A DNA stretch of 6,701 bases, from assembly GCA_031381685.1 (NCBI GenBank), contig JANMYF010000049.1, positions 1 through 6,701 on the forward strand. The letters run 5' to 3'. The translations under genes were made by a program, and so were the position numbers. Origin of the DNA: JANLQX01 sp031381685 (GTDB lineage: Bacteria; Actinomycetota; Acidimicrobiia; Acidimicrobiales; JANYDT01). Positions 1 to 5,379 of the stretch are shown here, in pieces. A model generated the notes under the pieces. The model saw only the letters and a list, made by a program, of their open reading frames with translations, had not been told where the DNA came from and did not search any database. The first letter of the stretch is position 1. Each line of letters begins with the position of its first letter.

Positions 1-22
1 CAGTCACGAAAGGCCGAAGCAC

Positions 23-361
23 ATGACCACGACCCTGTTCCTCGATCACCGCCAGCCCGAGTGGTTCGCCACGGCACGCTGCAACGACGGCGTCGGGACG
101 CTCGCGTCGCTCTTCTTCTCGGAGGATCTCAGCGAGATCGCCCGGGCGAAGGCGATCTGCGGTCTCTGCCCGGCAAGCGAGGACTGCCTCATGGCCGCCG
201 TCGAACGGCGCGAGCCGTGGGGCGTCTGGGGTGGCGAGCTGCTGATGAACGGCCGGATCCTGGCCGCCCGGAAGCGCCGGGGGCGTCCACCCAAGGTGGC
301 CCGTCCGGAACTCGTCATCGACGAACTCGGCCGGGTTATCGACGAGGTGGTCTGCGCCTAG
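23..361 (+). CDS. WhiB family iron-sulfur transcription regulator, WhiB7-like
   Basis: This 112-residue protein has the four WhiB cysteines at C20, C46, C49 and C55 (C-x25-C-x2-C-x5-C), which in the family hold a [4Fe-4S] cluster. The family turn follows as EPWGVWGGE at 64-72, and then a basic AT-hook-like RRGRPPK at 85-91. EPWGVWGGE followed at this distance by RGRPxK is the arrangement I recall in mycobacterial WhiB7. WhiB7 binds the housekeeping sigma factor and AT-rich promoter DNA, and controls intrinsic antibiotic resistance. The C-terminal tail (about 94-112) is acidic and hydrophobic and extends past the AT hook, unlike WhiB7. The ATG at 23 has a GAAAGG ribosome site at 8-13. A strong inverted repeat starts 15 nt after the stop. 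WhiB membership is near certain. WhiB7 orthology is inference, because actinobacteria carry several WhiB paralogues with AT hooks. Confidence 0.95.
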   Translation: MTTTLFLDHRQPEWFATARCNDGVGTLASLFFSEDLSEIARAKAICGLCPASEDCLMAAVERREPWGVWGGELLMNGRILAARKRRGRPPKVARPELVIDELGRVIDEVVCA

Positions 362-376
362 ACGTTCCTGATGAAA

Positions 377-419
377 CCGGTGTTGCTCCGACCGAACCAT
401 GGTGATCGAGCAACACCGG
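377..419 (+). terminator. 12-bp perfect inverted repeat after whiB, probable terminator hairpin
   Basis: The arms at 377-388 (ccggtgttgctc) and 408-419 are perfect reverse complements, separated by a 19-nt loop that itself contains the palindrome accatggt (396-403). The repeat begins 15 nt after the whiB stop codon. That position suggests a transcription end or a 3'-end stabilising hairpin. No U-tract follows; the next bases are C-rich. It would therefore be a U-tract-less terminator of the kind often proposed in high-GC actinobacteria, or an operator. Confidence 0.5.
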
Positions 420-420
420 A

Positions 421-445
421 CCCCCAACGTGCACCCTGGTGGGGG
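421..445. repeat. Second short GC-rich inverted repeat between whiB and P450
   Basis: The arms ccccca (421-426) and tggggg (440-445) enclose a competing small stem, cacc/ggtg (432-435 and 438-441). It lies immediately after the first hairpin. In GC-rich DNA a 6-bp stem can arise by chance, so function is uncertain. It may simply extend the whiB 3' structure. Confidence 0.25.
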
Positions 446-510
446 TGGCTGCGTGACGTTTGCTGACCGTCGCGGCCGAGTGACCCACCGGGGATTTGTC
501 AGCTGTCGGT

Positions 511-541
511 CTTGCCCGGGAACACAGGGTTCCCGGGCGAG
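511..541. repeat. Very strong 13-bp stem-loop upstream of the P450 gene
   Basis: The arms gcccgggaac (514-523) and gttcccgggc (529-538) are perfectly complementary with a 5-nt loop. Pairs 511-541, 512-540 and a G-U pair 513-539 lengthen the stem to 13 bp. It lies between whiB and the preferred P450 start at 595, about 54 nt upstream of that start. No T-tract lies on either side. It could be a factor-independent transcription barrier, a palindromic operator for a dimeric repressor of the P450, or a structured leader. The sequence alone does not decide. Confidence 0.5.
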
Positions 542-580
542 GCCCGATCTCTCCGACGGCCGACTCCACAAGCAGTGCCA

Positions 581-586
581 TACGAT
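581..586 (+). promoter_or_regulatory. Candidate -10 element TACGAT for the P450 gene
   Basis: TACGAT fits the actinobacterial TANNNT -10 consensus and ends 8 bases before the GTG at 595. Transcription would start at or just before the start codon, giving an almost leaderless mRNA. No clear -35 element is visible about 17 bp upstream, and there is no Shine-Dalgarno sequence before GTG 595. This is a weak, position-based call. Confidence 0.35.
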
Positions 587-594
587 GGCCCGCC

Positions 595-1761
595 GTGGAG
601 TCGTCTGCTTCGTTGCCTCTCCTCGCGGCGTCGTTCCACGAGACGCTGGCCGGGCTTCGGGAGAGCGAACCCGTCGCGTGGGTCTCCGACCTCGGCGGGT
701 GGATGGTCACAAGTCGCGACCTTGTGTCCGCAGTCCTTCGTGACCCGGTTCGCTTCACCGTGGACGATCCGCGGTTCTCCACGCAGCGCGTCATCGGTCC
801 GAGCATGCTCTCGCTCGACGGAGCCGAGCACGTCCGCCACCGATCGCCGTTCGACCAGACCTTCCGTCGCGGCAATCCGGCGGAGTTGCGCACACGCATG
901 ACCGCCTCGGCCGAAGGTCTCGTCGCCTCTCTTGCGGATCGTCAGCGCGCGGATCTTCGGGTCGCGTTGGCTGCCCCGCTTGCCGTTGCGGTGATGGTCG
1001 ATGCCTTGGGTCTCGTCGACGTCGCGACCGACGAGCTGCTCGGTTGGTACGGCGCGATCGTCTCATCAACGACGCAGACATCACTTGGCGCTGCCCCGTC
1101 AGCCGAAGGTGCCGCGGCGATGGATGAGCTCCGGAAAGCGGTACATCGCTCCATGTCGTCCTCGGACCTCTTGGCGCGAGCCGGAGCAACGCTCGACGTG
1201 GACGAGATCGTGTCGAACGTTGCGGTGCTTCTCTTCGGCGGTGTCGAGACCAGCGAGGCCATGACGGCCAACGCGCTGATGCACCTGTTCACCGTGCCCG
1301 GCATTGTCGAACGGGTCATAAGTGACCCGTCACTGGTGGCGGCCTTCGTCGAGGAGTCCGTCCGCATCGAACCCGCCGCCGCCCAGCTCGATCGGTATGG
1401 CACGGACGACGTGACCCTCGGGTCGGTGTCGATACGGGCCGGTGACTTCGTTATGTGCTCGATCGCGGCGGCCAACCGCGACCCCGCGCACTTCGACGAC
1501 CCGATGACGTTCGTGCTCGAGCGCCCGAACGCGAGGACGAACCTGTCGTTCGCCGTCGGTCCTCACGCGTGCCTGGCGACCCATGTGGCGAAGGCCGAGA
1601 CGGAGGCGGCGGTGCGTGCGGTGTTGGGTGGCCTACGTGGGGTTCGTCTCGACGAGGACGCGCCGGCGCCGCGTATCGACGGCATCGTGTTCCGCAAGGC
1701 GTCGTCAGTTCCCGTGCGGTGGCCGACCCCTTCGGAGCGGTGGCCTACCCCTTCGGAATAG
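595..1761 (+). CDS. Cytochrome P450
   Basis: This is a 388-residue soluble P450, a haem-thiolate monooxygenase. It has the usual landmarks in order: a C-helix-like GAEHVRHR region, the I-helix oxygen-activation stretch FGGVETS (214-220), the K-helix ExxR as E254-S-V-R257, and the haem loop FAVGPHAC with the axial cysteine C326. The loop departs from the consensus FGxGxHxCxG: alanine replaces glycine at 320, and A328 takes the place of the glycine after the cysteine. The reading frame is open back to a TTG at 496. However, residues encoded by 496-594 are unlike a P450 N-terminus and cross a strong hairpin, so GTG 595 is preferred. The C-terminus carries a doubled WPTPSE motif from a 21-bp tandem duplication, and the last 17 bases overlap the convergent LLM gene. 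No ferredoxin or reductase gene is adjacent. The substrate cannot be told. Confidence 0.9.
   Translation: MESSASLPLLAASFHETLAGLRESEPVAWVSDLGGWMVTSRDLVSAVLRDPVRFTVDDPRFSTQRVIGPSMLSLDGAEHVRHRSPFDQTFRRGNPAELRTRMTASAEGLVASLADRQRADLRVALAAPLAVAVMVDALGLVDVATDELLGWYGAIVSSTTQTSLGAAPSAEGAAAMDELRKAVHRSMSSSDLLARAGATLDVDEIVSNVAVLLFGGVETSEAMTANALMHLFTVPGIVERVISDPSLVAAFVEESVRIEPAAAQLDRYGTDDVTLGSVSIRAGDFVMCSIAAANRDPAHFDDPMTFVLERPNARTNLSFAVGPHACLATHVAKAETEAAVRAVLGGLRGVRLDEDAPAPRIDGIVFRKASSVPVRWPTPSERWPTPSE
1717..1758. repeat. 21-bp tandem duplication at the P450 / LLM gene junction
   Basis: The two copies are 1717-1737 and 1738-1758. They match at 19 of 21 positions, differing at repeat positions 9 (g/t) and 21 (g/a). 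The unit is seven codons in both overlapping genes' registers. On the + strand it adds RWPTPSE once more to the P450 tail. On the - strand the TAG stop of the LLM oxidoreductase (1745-1747) lies in the second copy, where the t/g difference separates TAG from TCG. It therefore lengthened the P450 C-terminus, and the LLM stop depends on one of the diverged bases. Confidence 0.9.
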
Positions 1762-2713
1762 CAGAGTCGGCGGTGCGGCCGGCGAGGGCAATCAGCTCGG
1801 GATCGTGGGCGTTGGCCACGAGGTTGATGGTCACGCCATCCAAACCCGAGTCGATGATCTTGCCGATCTGCTCGCCGAAGGAGTCGGCGTCGCCCAGGAC
1901 CATGCGCGGCCGCAAGAGATCGATCATGGTGGCCGGCCAGCCATGGTTCGAGATGAACAGCGCAGCGGCAGCCTCGGCCTCCTCGTGGGTGCGACCGATG
2001 ACACCCATCACCAGCTTGGTGACCTTGATCTCGGATCGATTGCGCCCCAGCTTCTGGCAGTGTGCGTCGAGCATTTCGAGCTTGCGGGGAACCTCGGCGA
2101 TGTCGCACGTGAGGTTGGACTCGTCGGCGTACTGCGCAACCATGCGGAGCGTCTTCTGCTCGCCGTTGCCCCCGATCATGACCGGGATCTTCGAGATCGG
2201 GGTGGGCGAGTTGATTGCGTCGGTCACCTTGTAGTGCTTGCCGTCGAGCGTCGGACGTTCGCCGCGGAGCATCGGAAGGATGATGTTGAGCACCTCTTCG
2301 AGCTTTTCAAACCGCTCGCCGAACGTGTTGAACGGGATACCGAAGGCGTTGTGTTCGAGCTCGAACCAACCCGAGCCGATGGCCAGCGTGGCCCGACCGT
2401 TGGACACGTGGTCGAGCGTGGTGATGATCTTTGCGAGCACCGCCGGGTTGCGGTAGGTGTTGCCGGTCACGAGCGCCGAGAGGCGCATCGTCGTGGTGTG
2501 CTGGGCGAGAGCGGCGAGCGTCGTGTAGCACTCGAGCATGTAGTCGTCGGGGCTGCCGATACCGGGGAGTTGGTAGAAGTGGTCCATCAGGAGAAGACGG
2601 TCGAACCCGCTCGCCTCTGCGGCCTTGGCCTGCTCGATGAGCTTCGGGAAGATACCTTCGGGTCCGACGCCCGGGTAGGTGAAGTTGGGGATCTGATAGC
2701 CGAGACGCGTCAA
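1745..2713 (-). CDS. LLM-class (luciferase-like) F420-dependent oxidoreductase
   Basis: This 322-residue protein belongs to the bacterial luciferase-like TIM-barrel flavin/F420 family and has a normal length. Visible landmarks are the N-terminal strand GYQIPNFTYPG (5-15), MDHF (43-46), VTGNTYRNP (82-90) before the helix LDHVSNGRATLAIGSGW (100-116), and AFGIPF at 123-128. The NTYRNP...DHVSNGR...GSGW pattern is typical of actinobacterial F420-dependent members, which transfer hydride between F420 and an unidentified substrate. The start is TTG at 2711-2713, supported by AAAGGA at 2720-2725 with a 6-nt spacer; no ATG lies nearby. The 3' end overlaps the convergent P450 by 17 bp. It lies 142 bp downstream of the unknown gene on the same strand. 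F420 rather than FMN as cofactor is inferred from family resemblance. Confidence 0.92.
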   Translation of the reverse strand: MTRLGYQIPNFTYPGVGPEGIFPKLIEQAKAAEASGFDRLLLMDHFYQLPGIGSPDDYMLECYTTLAALAQHTTTMRLSALVTGNTYRNPAVLAKIITTLDHVSNGRATLAIGSGWFELEHNAFGIPFNTFGERFEKLEEVLNIILPMLRGERPTLDGKHYKVTDAINSPTPISKIPVMIGGNGEQKTLRMVAQYADESNLTCDIAEVPRKLEMLDAHCQKLGRNRSEIKVTKLVMGVIGRTHEEAEAAAALFISNHGWPATMIDLLRPRMVLGDADSFGEQIGKIIDSGLDGVTINLVANAHDPELIALAGRTADSAIPKG

Positions 2714-2719
2714 CGCAGG

Positions 2720-2725
2720 TCCTTT
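2720..2725 (-). promoter_or_regulatory. Ribosome binding site deciding the TTG start of the LLM gene
   Basis: AAAGGA on the minus strand lies 6 nt before the TTG start at 2713. It is the only clear Shine-Dalgarno in the area and supports the rare start codon. It also indicates that this mRNA has a leader, unlike several neighbouring genes. Confidence 0.7.
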
Positions 2726-2766
2726 GTTTGGGGTTGCTGACAGGATACCGGGGAGTGTCAGAGCCG

Positions 2767-2802
2767 GTTGCGCTCGACGGCGAGCGCAGCGCTCGCTAGC
2801 GA
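2767..2802 (-). promoter_or_regulatory. Overlapping, mutually exclusive hairpins in the leader of the LLM gene
   Basis: Three alternating arms share sequence. Arm 2767-2776 pairs with 2781-2790 (8 perfect pairs plus one G-U and one G-C, 4-nt loop). Alternatively 2780-2786 pairs with 2790-2796 (7 bp, 3-nt loop). A perfect 10-bp palindrome, tcgctagcga, lies at 2793-2802. The first two foldings cannot coexist. They lie between the stop of the unknown minus-strand gene and the ribosome site of the LLM gene. That could be an intercistronic terminator, an attenuator or an operator cluster. No U-tract follows on the minus strand. Confidence 0.35.
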
Positions 2803-2837
2803 CGCGTCTGCACGGCCTCGTCGGTGCCCGCGGGTTG

Positions 2838-2862
2838 GAGATAGCGGTGAAGCCGCTAGCTC
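2838..2862 (-). terminator. Stem-loop across the stop codon of the unknown gene
   Basis: The arms gagatagcgg (2838-2847) and ccgctagctc (2853-2862) form a 10-bp stem with one mismatch and a 5-nt loop. On the minus strand the stop TAG of the unknown gene (2856-2858) lies inside the stem. This is a plausible 3'-end or terminator structure without a U-tract. It may separate the unknown gene from the LLM gene. Confidence 0.35.
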
Positions 2863-3449
2863 ACACGGGTGACGGGGGTAAGTACGCCTGCTCCCGCCGG
2901 GACGAGCGCGCGAAGCGATCGACGCGCCGAGGCCGACAACGCTGAAGCGATGGACGTGTTGGTCGTAGCCAGCAACGCCAGATGGTGAAGGGCGTGGTGA
3001 ATCACGTCCCAGTCGGTCACCGCACCGGGTGGGCAGATCGGGTCGACGAGCCCGGATGCGTGATCCGGCTCCGTGCCCCGGAACTCGTGGGTCCGGTCGG
3101 GGTGCACGTCGAAAGAGTCCGCGCCGAGGTCGTCGTGCGTGACGATGATGTAGGTGACGACGAGTCGCCCGGCGACCATTCGCCAGCTGGTGGAGTGAAC
3201 GATTTCAGCGGTGATGCTCCGGCGACGTGCGACAGTCTGCGCGACCTCGTGTGGATGGAAGCCGCCGAGAAGCACGGTCGTCAACGGCGGAGCGGTTTGC
3301 CATTGCCCCACTGCGTGTCGGAGAAGCCATGTCTCGACCTCGACCTGCGGTGTCTGGCACGGGGGTCGAGTCGGGATCCGCGTGGTTGGTGAGGCGTGCA
3401 CGGCTTGTGTTCGTTGCCGACGCTGCGGTGGATCACGCATGCCGATCAT
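2856..3449 (-). CDS. Conserved-looking hypothetical protein, family not recognised
   Basis: The frame encodes up to 197 residues. I do not recognise the family. The core from about residue 38 reads like a real globular protein: ETWLLRHAVGQW, LTTVLLGGFHPHEV, a histidine/aspartate-bearing strand region LVVTYIIVTHDDLGAD, then HHALHHLALL and a C-terminal helix. Codon third positions are strongly G/C through the core, as expected for coding DNA here, and the opposite-strand frames read like antisense shadows. There is no signal peptide or membrane segment. The start is uncertain. ATG 3449 and 3440 give an arginine/proline-rich first 35 residues with poorer codon bias. GTG at 3401 or 3311 could be the true start, and none has a clear ribosome site. 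From ATG 3449 it lies head-to-head with the M20 gene, 19 bp from its GTG start. It may be transcribed with the downstream LLM gene. Confidence 0.6.
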   Translation of the reverse strand: MIGMRDPPQRRQRTQAVHASPTTRIPTRPPCQTPQVEVETWLLRHAVGQWQTAPPLTTVLLGGFHPHEVAQTVARRRSITAEIVHSTSWRMVAGRLVVTYIIVTHDDLGADSFDVHPDRTHEFRGTEPDHASGLVDPICPPGAVTDWDVIHHALHHLALLATTNTSIASALSASARRSLRALVPAGAGVLTPVTRVS

Positions 3450-3456
3450 CCGGCGC

Positions 3457-3462
3457 TACGTT
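3457..3462 (+). promoter_or_regulatory. -10 element TACGTT for a leaderless M20 hydrolase mRNA
   Basis: TACGTT occupies exactly -12 to -7 if transcription starts at the G of GTG 3469. That is the spacing seen for leaderless actinobacterial transcripts. No strong -35 hexamer is visible. The site supports GTG 3469 over the in-frame ATG at 3439. Confidence 0.45.
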
Positions 3463-3468
3463 GACGAT

Positions 3469-4653
3469 GTGAGCGCAATTCCAGCAAAGGAAGCGGCCTG
3501 TCGAACCGTCGACGAACTCTCGAACGAGTTGGTGTCGATCAGTCACGCCATTCATGCCAATCCGGAGCTCTGCTACAGCGAGCACTTCGCTGCGGCGCAG
3601 CTGTCGGCGTCGCTCGCTCGCCATGGTGTCGCCGTCGAAGCACCCGCCTTCGGTCTTGACACCTCGTTCGTCGGCCGGGCCGGCACCAGTGGACCGCATG
3701 TCGTCATCTGCTGCGAGTACGACGCGTTGCCCGAGATCGGTCACGGCTGCGGTCACAACATCATCGCCGCAGCCGGGCTCGGGGCGGGTCTGGCGGTGGC
3801 GTCGCTCGCCGAATCACTGGGTGGACGCGTCACCATCCTGGGCACTCCCGCCGAGGAAGGTGGCGGCGGCAAGGTGCGACTGCTCGAACGAGGGGCGTTC
3901 GCTGATGCCGACGTCGCGATGATGATCCATCCCGAGCCGGCGAACGTCGAGATCGCTCCGTACCTGGCAAACGAGACCTTGATCATCACCATGCACGGGA
4001 AGGCGGCGCACGCCTCGTCGTCGGCCCGGTCCGGTATCAACGCGCTCGATGCACTCGTCCTCGGATACCAGGGTGCGCAGATGATTCGGGCGAACCTCCG
4101 GCGCGACGAACGGGTCTTCGGCATCATCACCAATGGCGGCGTCGCCGACAACGTGATTCCAGCGGAAGCAACTGCGCGTTACAAGATCAGAGCGCGGACG
4201 CGAGCGCGGGTTGAATCGCTTCGTGAACGTCTCTCGGAGTGCTTCGAAGGAGCGGCCCGCCAGGTCGGCGCCACCTGCACGGTCGAGTCGCTCGGCGGGT
4301 ATCTCGACCTTCGGGCCAATCGGACGCTTGCTGCGTCGTTTCGCGTCAACGCCGAATCGCTCGGCCGTACGTTCCTTGACCCTGCGAAGGTCCCGATCGA
4401 AGCGGCCGGATCGACCGATATGGGCAACGTGAGTTACGCCCTGCCGGTCATCCACCCGGTGCTCGACGTCGGCACGTTCTGTGCGGGCCACACGATCGAG
4501 ATGACGGCTGCTGCGATCACCGGTGGAGCGGATCGTTGCGCACTCGACGGCGCGAAGGCGATGGCCATGACGGTCATCGACTACTGGGCCAACGCCGACC
4601 TTCGCAATGACGTCCAACGTGAATGGCACGAGACGATGGCCGGCGTCGGCTGA
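3469..4653 (+). CDS. M20-family metallopeptidase / amidohydrolase (AbgB/PM20D2-like)
   Basis: This 394-residue cytosolic hydrolase of the M20 zinc peptidase superfamily should cleave an amide or dipeptide bond. Metal-site landmarks are H92-G-C94-G-H96-N in GHGCGHN, E129-E130 in GTPAEEGGGGK, H154 in MMIHP, and H341 in GHTIEM near the C-terminus. The dimerisation lid begins about residue 170, with HGKAAHASS just before it. EYDALPEIGHGCGHN followed by PAEEGGGGK is the pattern of p-aminobenzoyl-glutamate hydrolase subunit B and PM20D2 dipeptidases rather than of indole-acetyl-amide hydrolases. The frame is open back to 3211, but that part is antisense to the unknown gene. GTG 3469 gives the usual family N-terminus and has a perfectly spaced -10. 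ATG 3439, with GGTGGA at 3427-3432, is the alternative. The stop lies 58 bp before the end of the convergent vapC. The substrate is unknown. Confidence 0.9.
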   Translation: MSAIPAKEAACRTVDELSNELVSISHAIHANPELCYSEHFAAAQLSASLARHGVAVEAPAFGLDTSFVGRAGTSGPHVVICCEYDALPEIGHGCGHNIIAAAGLGAGLAVASLAESLGGRVTILGTPAEEGGGGKVRLLERGAFADADVAMMIHPEPANVEIAPYLANETLIITMHGKAAHASSSARSGINALDALVLGYQGAQMIRANLRRDERVFGIITNGGVADNVIPAEATARYKIRARTRARVESLRERLSECFEGAARQVGATCTVESLGGYLDLRANRTLAASFRVNAESLGRTFLDPAKVPIEAAGSTDMGNVSYALPVIHPVLDVGTFCAGHTIEMTAAAITGGADRCALDGAKAMAMTVIDYWANADLRNDVQREWHETMAGVG

Positions 4654-4711
4654 CGAATGTCGGTGGTGGGGCCGGAGTCAGGTGCCGTCAGCGAACTGGT
4701 GGCGGGCGTTG

Positions 4712-5137
4712 CTACACGCCGATCAGTTCGTAGTCGACACCGAGCAGGTCGTACGTTCTTCGCGCCCGGAGGTCTCGGGTGAGCAATCGGTAGTCGTTCG
4801 TCCTCGCCGCTTCGCCGACGAGCGCGTCGTAGACCGCTCCACCCACGATGCCGACGGTGCCGAGCCTTCGTAACAATCGTGTGGCATCGTCGTGACCAAG
4901 CCAGCAGACGGACGGAAACACCGCGCCGATGACGCTCTGCGCAGTCGGGGCGTCGATCGAGAGCTGGCCGGGAAGGCGGGTCAACACCGAGAACGTTTCG
5001 AACGCGGCATGCCCGGCCAAGGCGGGGCGGCGAGATCGAACTACATCGCGGCACACGGCGTGTGCCGCATGCGATCCGTCGAGCGAAGCCACGGCGACGC
5101 TCGTGTCGACGGCCCAGCGCTCAGCGTTGGTCGGCAT
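4712..5137 (-). CDS. vapC: VapC-type PIN-domain ribonuclease toxin
   Basis: From ATG 5137 this is a 141-residue PIN-domain protein, the usual VapC size. The acidic metal-binding residues are all present: D11 (AVDTS), E47 (HAAFETFSVL), D104 (GGAVYDALV) and D122 (LLTRDLRA). In this family they bind Mg2+ for cleavage of RNA, often tRNA or rRNA. The toxin therefore looks intact. The gene overlaps the end of the antitoxin gene by 17 bp in another frame, so translation is probably coupled; no separate ribosome site is seen. In-frame ATGs at 5155 and 5161 would add residues not expected for the family. The RNA target cannot be predicted. Confidence 0.9.
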   Translation of the reverse strand: MPTNAERWAVDTSVAVASLDGSHAAHAVCRDVVRSRRPALAGHAAFETFSVLTRLPGQLSIDAPTAQSVIGAVFPSVCWLGHDDATRLLRRLGTVGIVGGAVYDALVGEAARTNDYRLLTRDLRARRTYDLLGVDYELIGV

Positions 5138-5366
5138 CGCGCCAGCGCTGGACATCGGCATCGGTGATCGTCACGCCTTCGGCTGGCCGGATGATCGGCC
5201 AGCCGTCGACCTCGACGATGACTCGACTACGCGTCCGCACTGGCGACAAACGGATCTCGTCGCCTTCGACGGTGACTTCGAGGGATGCGTCGGGCTCCAG
5301 TGACAGGCGATCCCGGATCTCCTTCGGAATGACCACCCGGCCAGCCCGATCGATTGATGCCATCAT
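5121..5366 (-). CDS. vapB: VapB-type AbrB/MazE-fold antitoxin
   Basis: From ATG 5366 the product has 81 residues. The N-terminal AbrB/SpoVT swapped-hairpin DNA-binding domain is clear (ASIDRAGRVVIPKEIRDRL, about residues 3-21). A basic/hydrophobic linker follows, then a C-terminal segment with GWPIIRPAEG and TITDADVQRWRD, of the kind that wraps the PIN toxin active site. It precedes and overlaps vapC, the standard antitoxin-first order. ATGs at 5375, 5366 and 5363 are all in frame. The -10-like TACGAT overlaps the one at 5375, so 5366 is preferred and the mRNA is probably leaderless. The frame stays open far upstream (to 6092), but that part is antisense to the amidohydrolase. By family rule the pair should repress its own promoter. 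Confidence 0.88.
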   Translation of the reverse strand: MMASIDRAGRVVIPKEIRDRLSLEPDASLEVTVEGDEIRLSPVRTRSRVIVEVDGWPIIRPAEGVTITDADVQRWRDADQR

Positions 5367-5376
5367 GGATGCCATC
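5353..5376 (-). repeat. 12-bp tandem repeat over the vapB start, possible VapB operator
   Basis: On the minus strand, two 12-bp units (5376-5365 and 5364-5353) match at 11 of 12 positions. Each contains the short palindrome gatg-g-catc. A further GATGG lies just upstream, at 5384-5380. The units are about one helical turn apart and cover the -10 element and the start codons. This would suit autorepression by VapB dimers. They also encode the repeated residues MAS...MMAS, so a coding-level duplication is an alternative. Confidence 0.45.
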
Positions 5377-5379
5377 GTA
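5374..5379 (-). promoter_or_regulatory. -10 element TACGAT for vapBC
   Basis: TACGAT on the minus strand ends 7 bases before the A of ATG 5366, consistent with a leaderless transcript. The identical hexamer precedes the P450 gene. No clear -35 is visible. It overlaps the tandem repeat, so repressor binding there would block the promoter. Confidence 0.45.

Larger units (their letters stand above)
362..594. other. Non-coding region between whiB and P450
   Basis: The 233-bp stretch between the whiB stop and GTG 595 holds three inverted repeats (377-419, 421-445, 511-541) and the candidate -10 at 581. Open frames crossing it have no recognisable protein content. I read it as the whiB 3' end plus the P450 control region. 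Confidence 0.6.

Noticed and set aside
496..594. N-terminal extension of the P450 from TTG 496 (33 extra residues)
   Set aside because: The residues are low in P450-like features, the stretch contains a 13-bp stem-loop and a candidate -10, and GTG 595 gives a normal P450 length.
1583..2740. 385-codon plus-strand frame opposite the LLM gene
   Set aside because: It is an antisense shadow typical of high-GC DNA, with R/G/V-rich low-information sequence and no family features; the LLM protein on the other strand is unmistakable.
2982..3392. 136-codon plus-strand frame opposite the unknown gene
   Set aside because: Valine/aspartate/glycine-rich sequence typical of an antisense frame; the minus-strand frame has the better codon bias and hydrophobic pattern.
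3211..3468. N-terminal extension of the M20 hydrolase to ATG 3211
   Set aside because: The extra 86 residues are rich in C, R and W and antisense to the unknown minus-strand gene; M20 proteins start shortly before the SxxIHxNPEL motif.
3814..4629. 271-codon minus-strand frame opposite the M20 gene
   Set aside because: Antisense shadow of a well-conserved enzyme; arginine/aspartate-rich with no recognisable domain.
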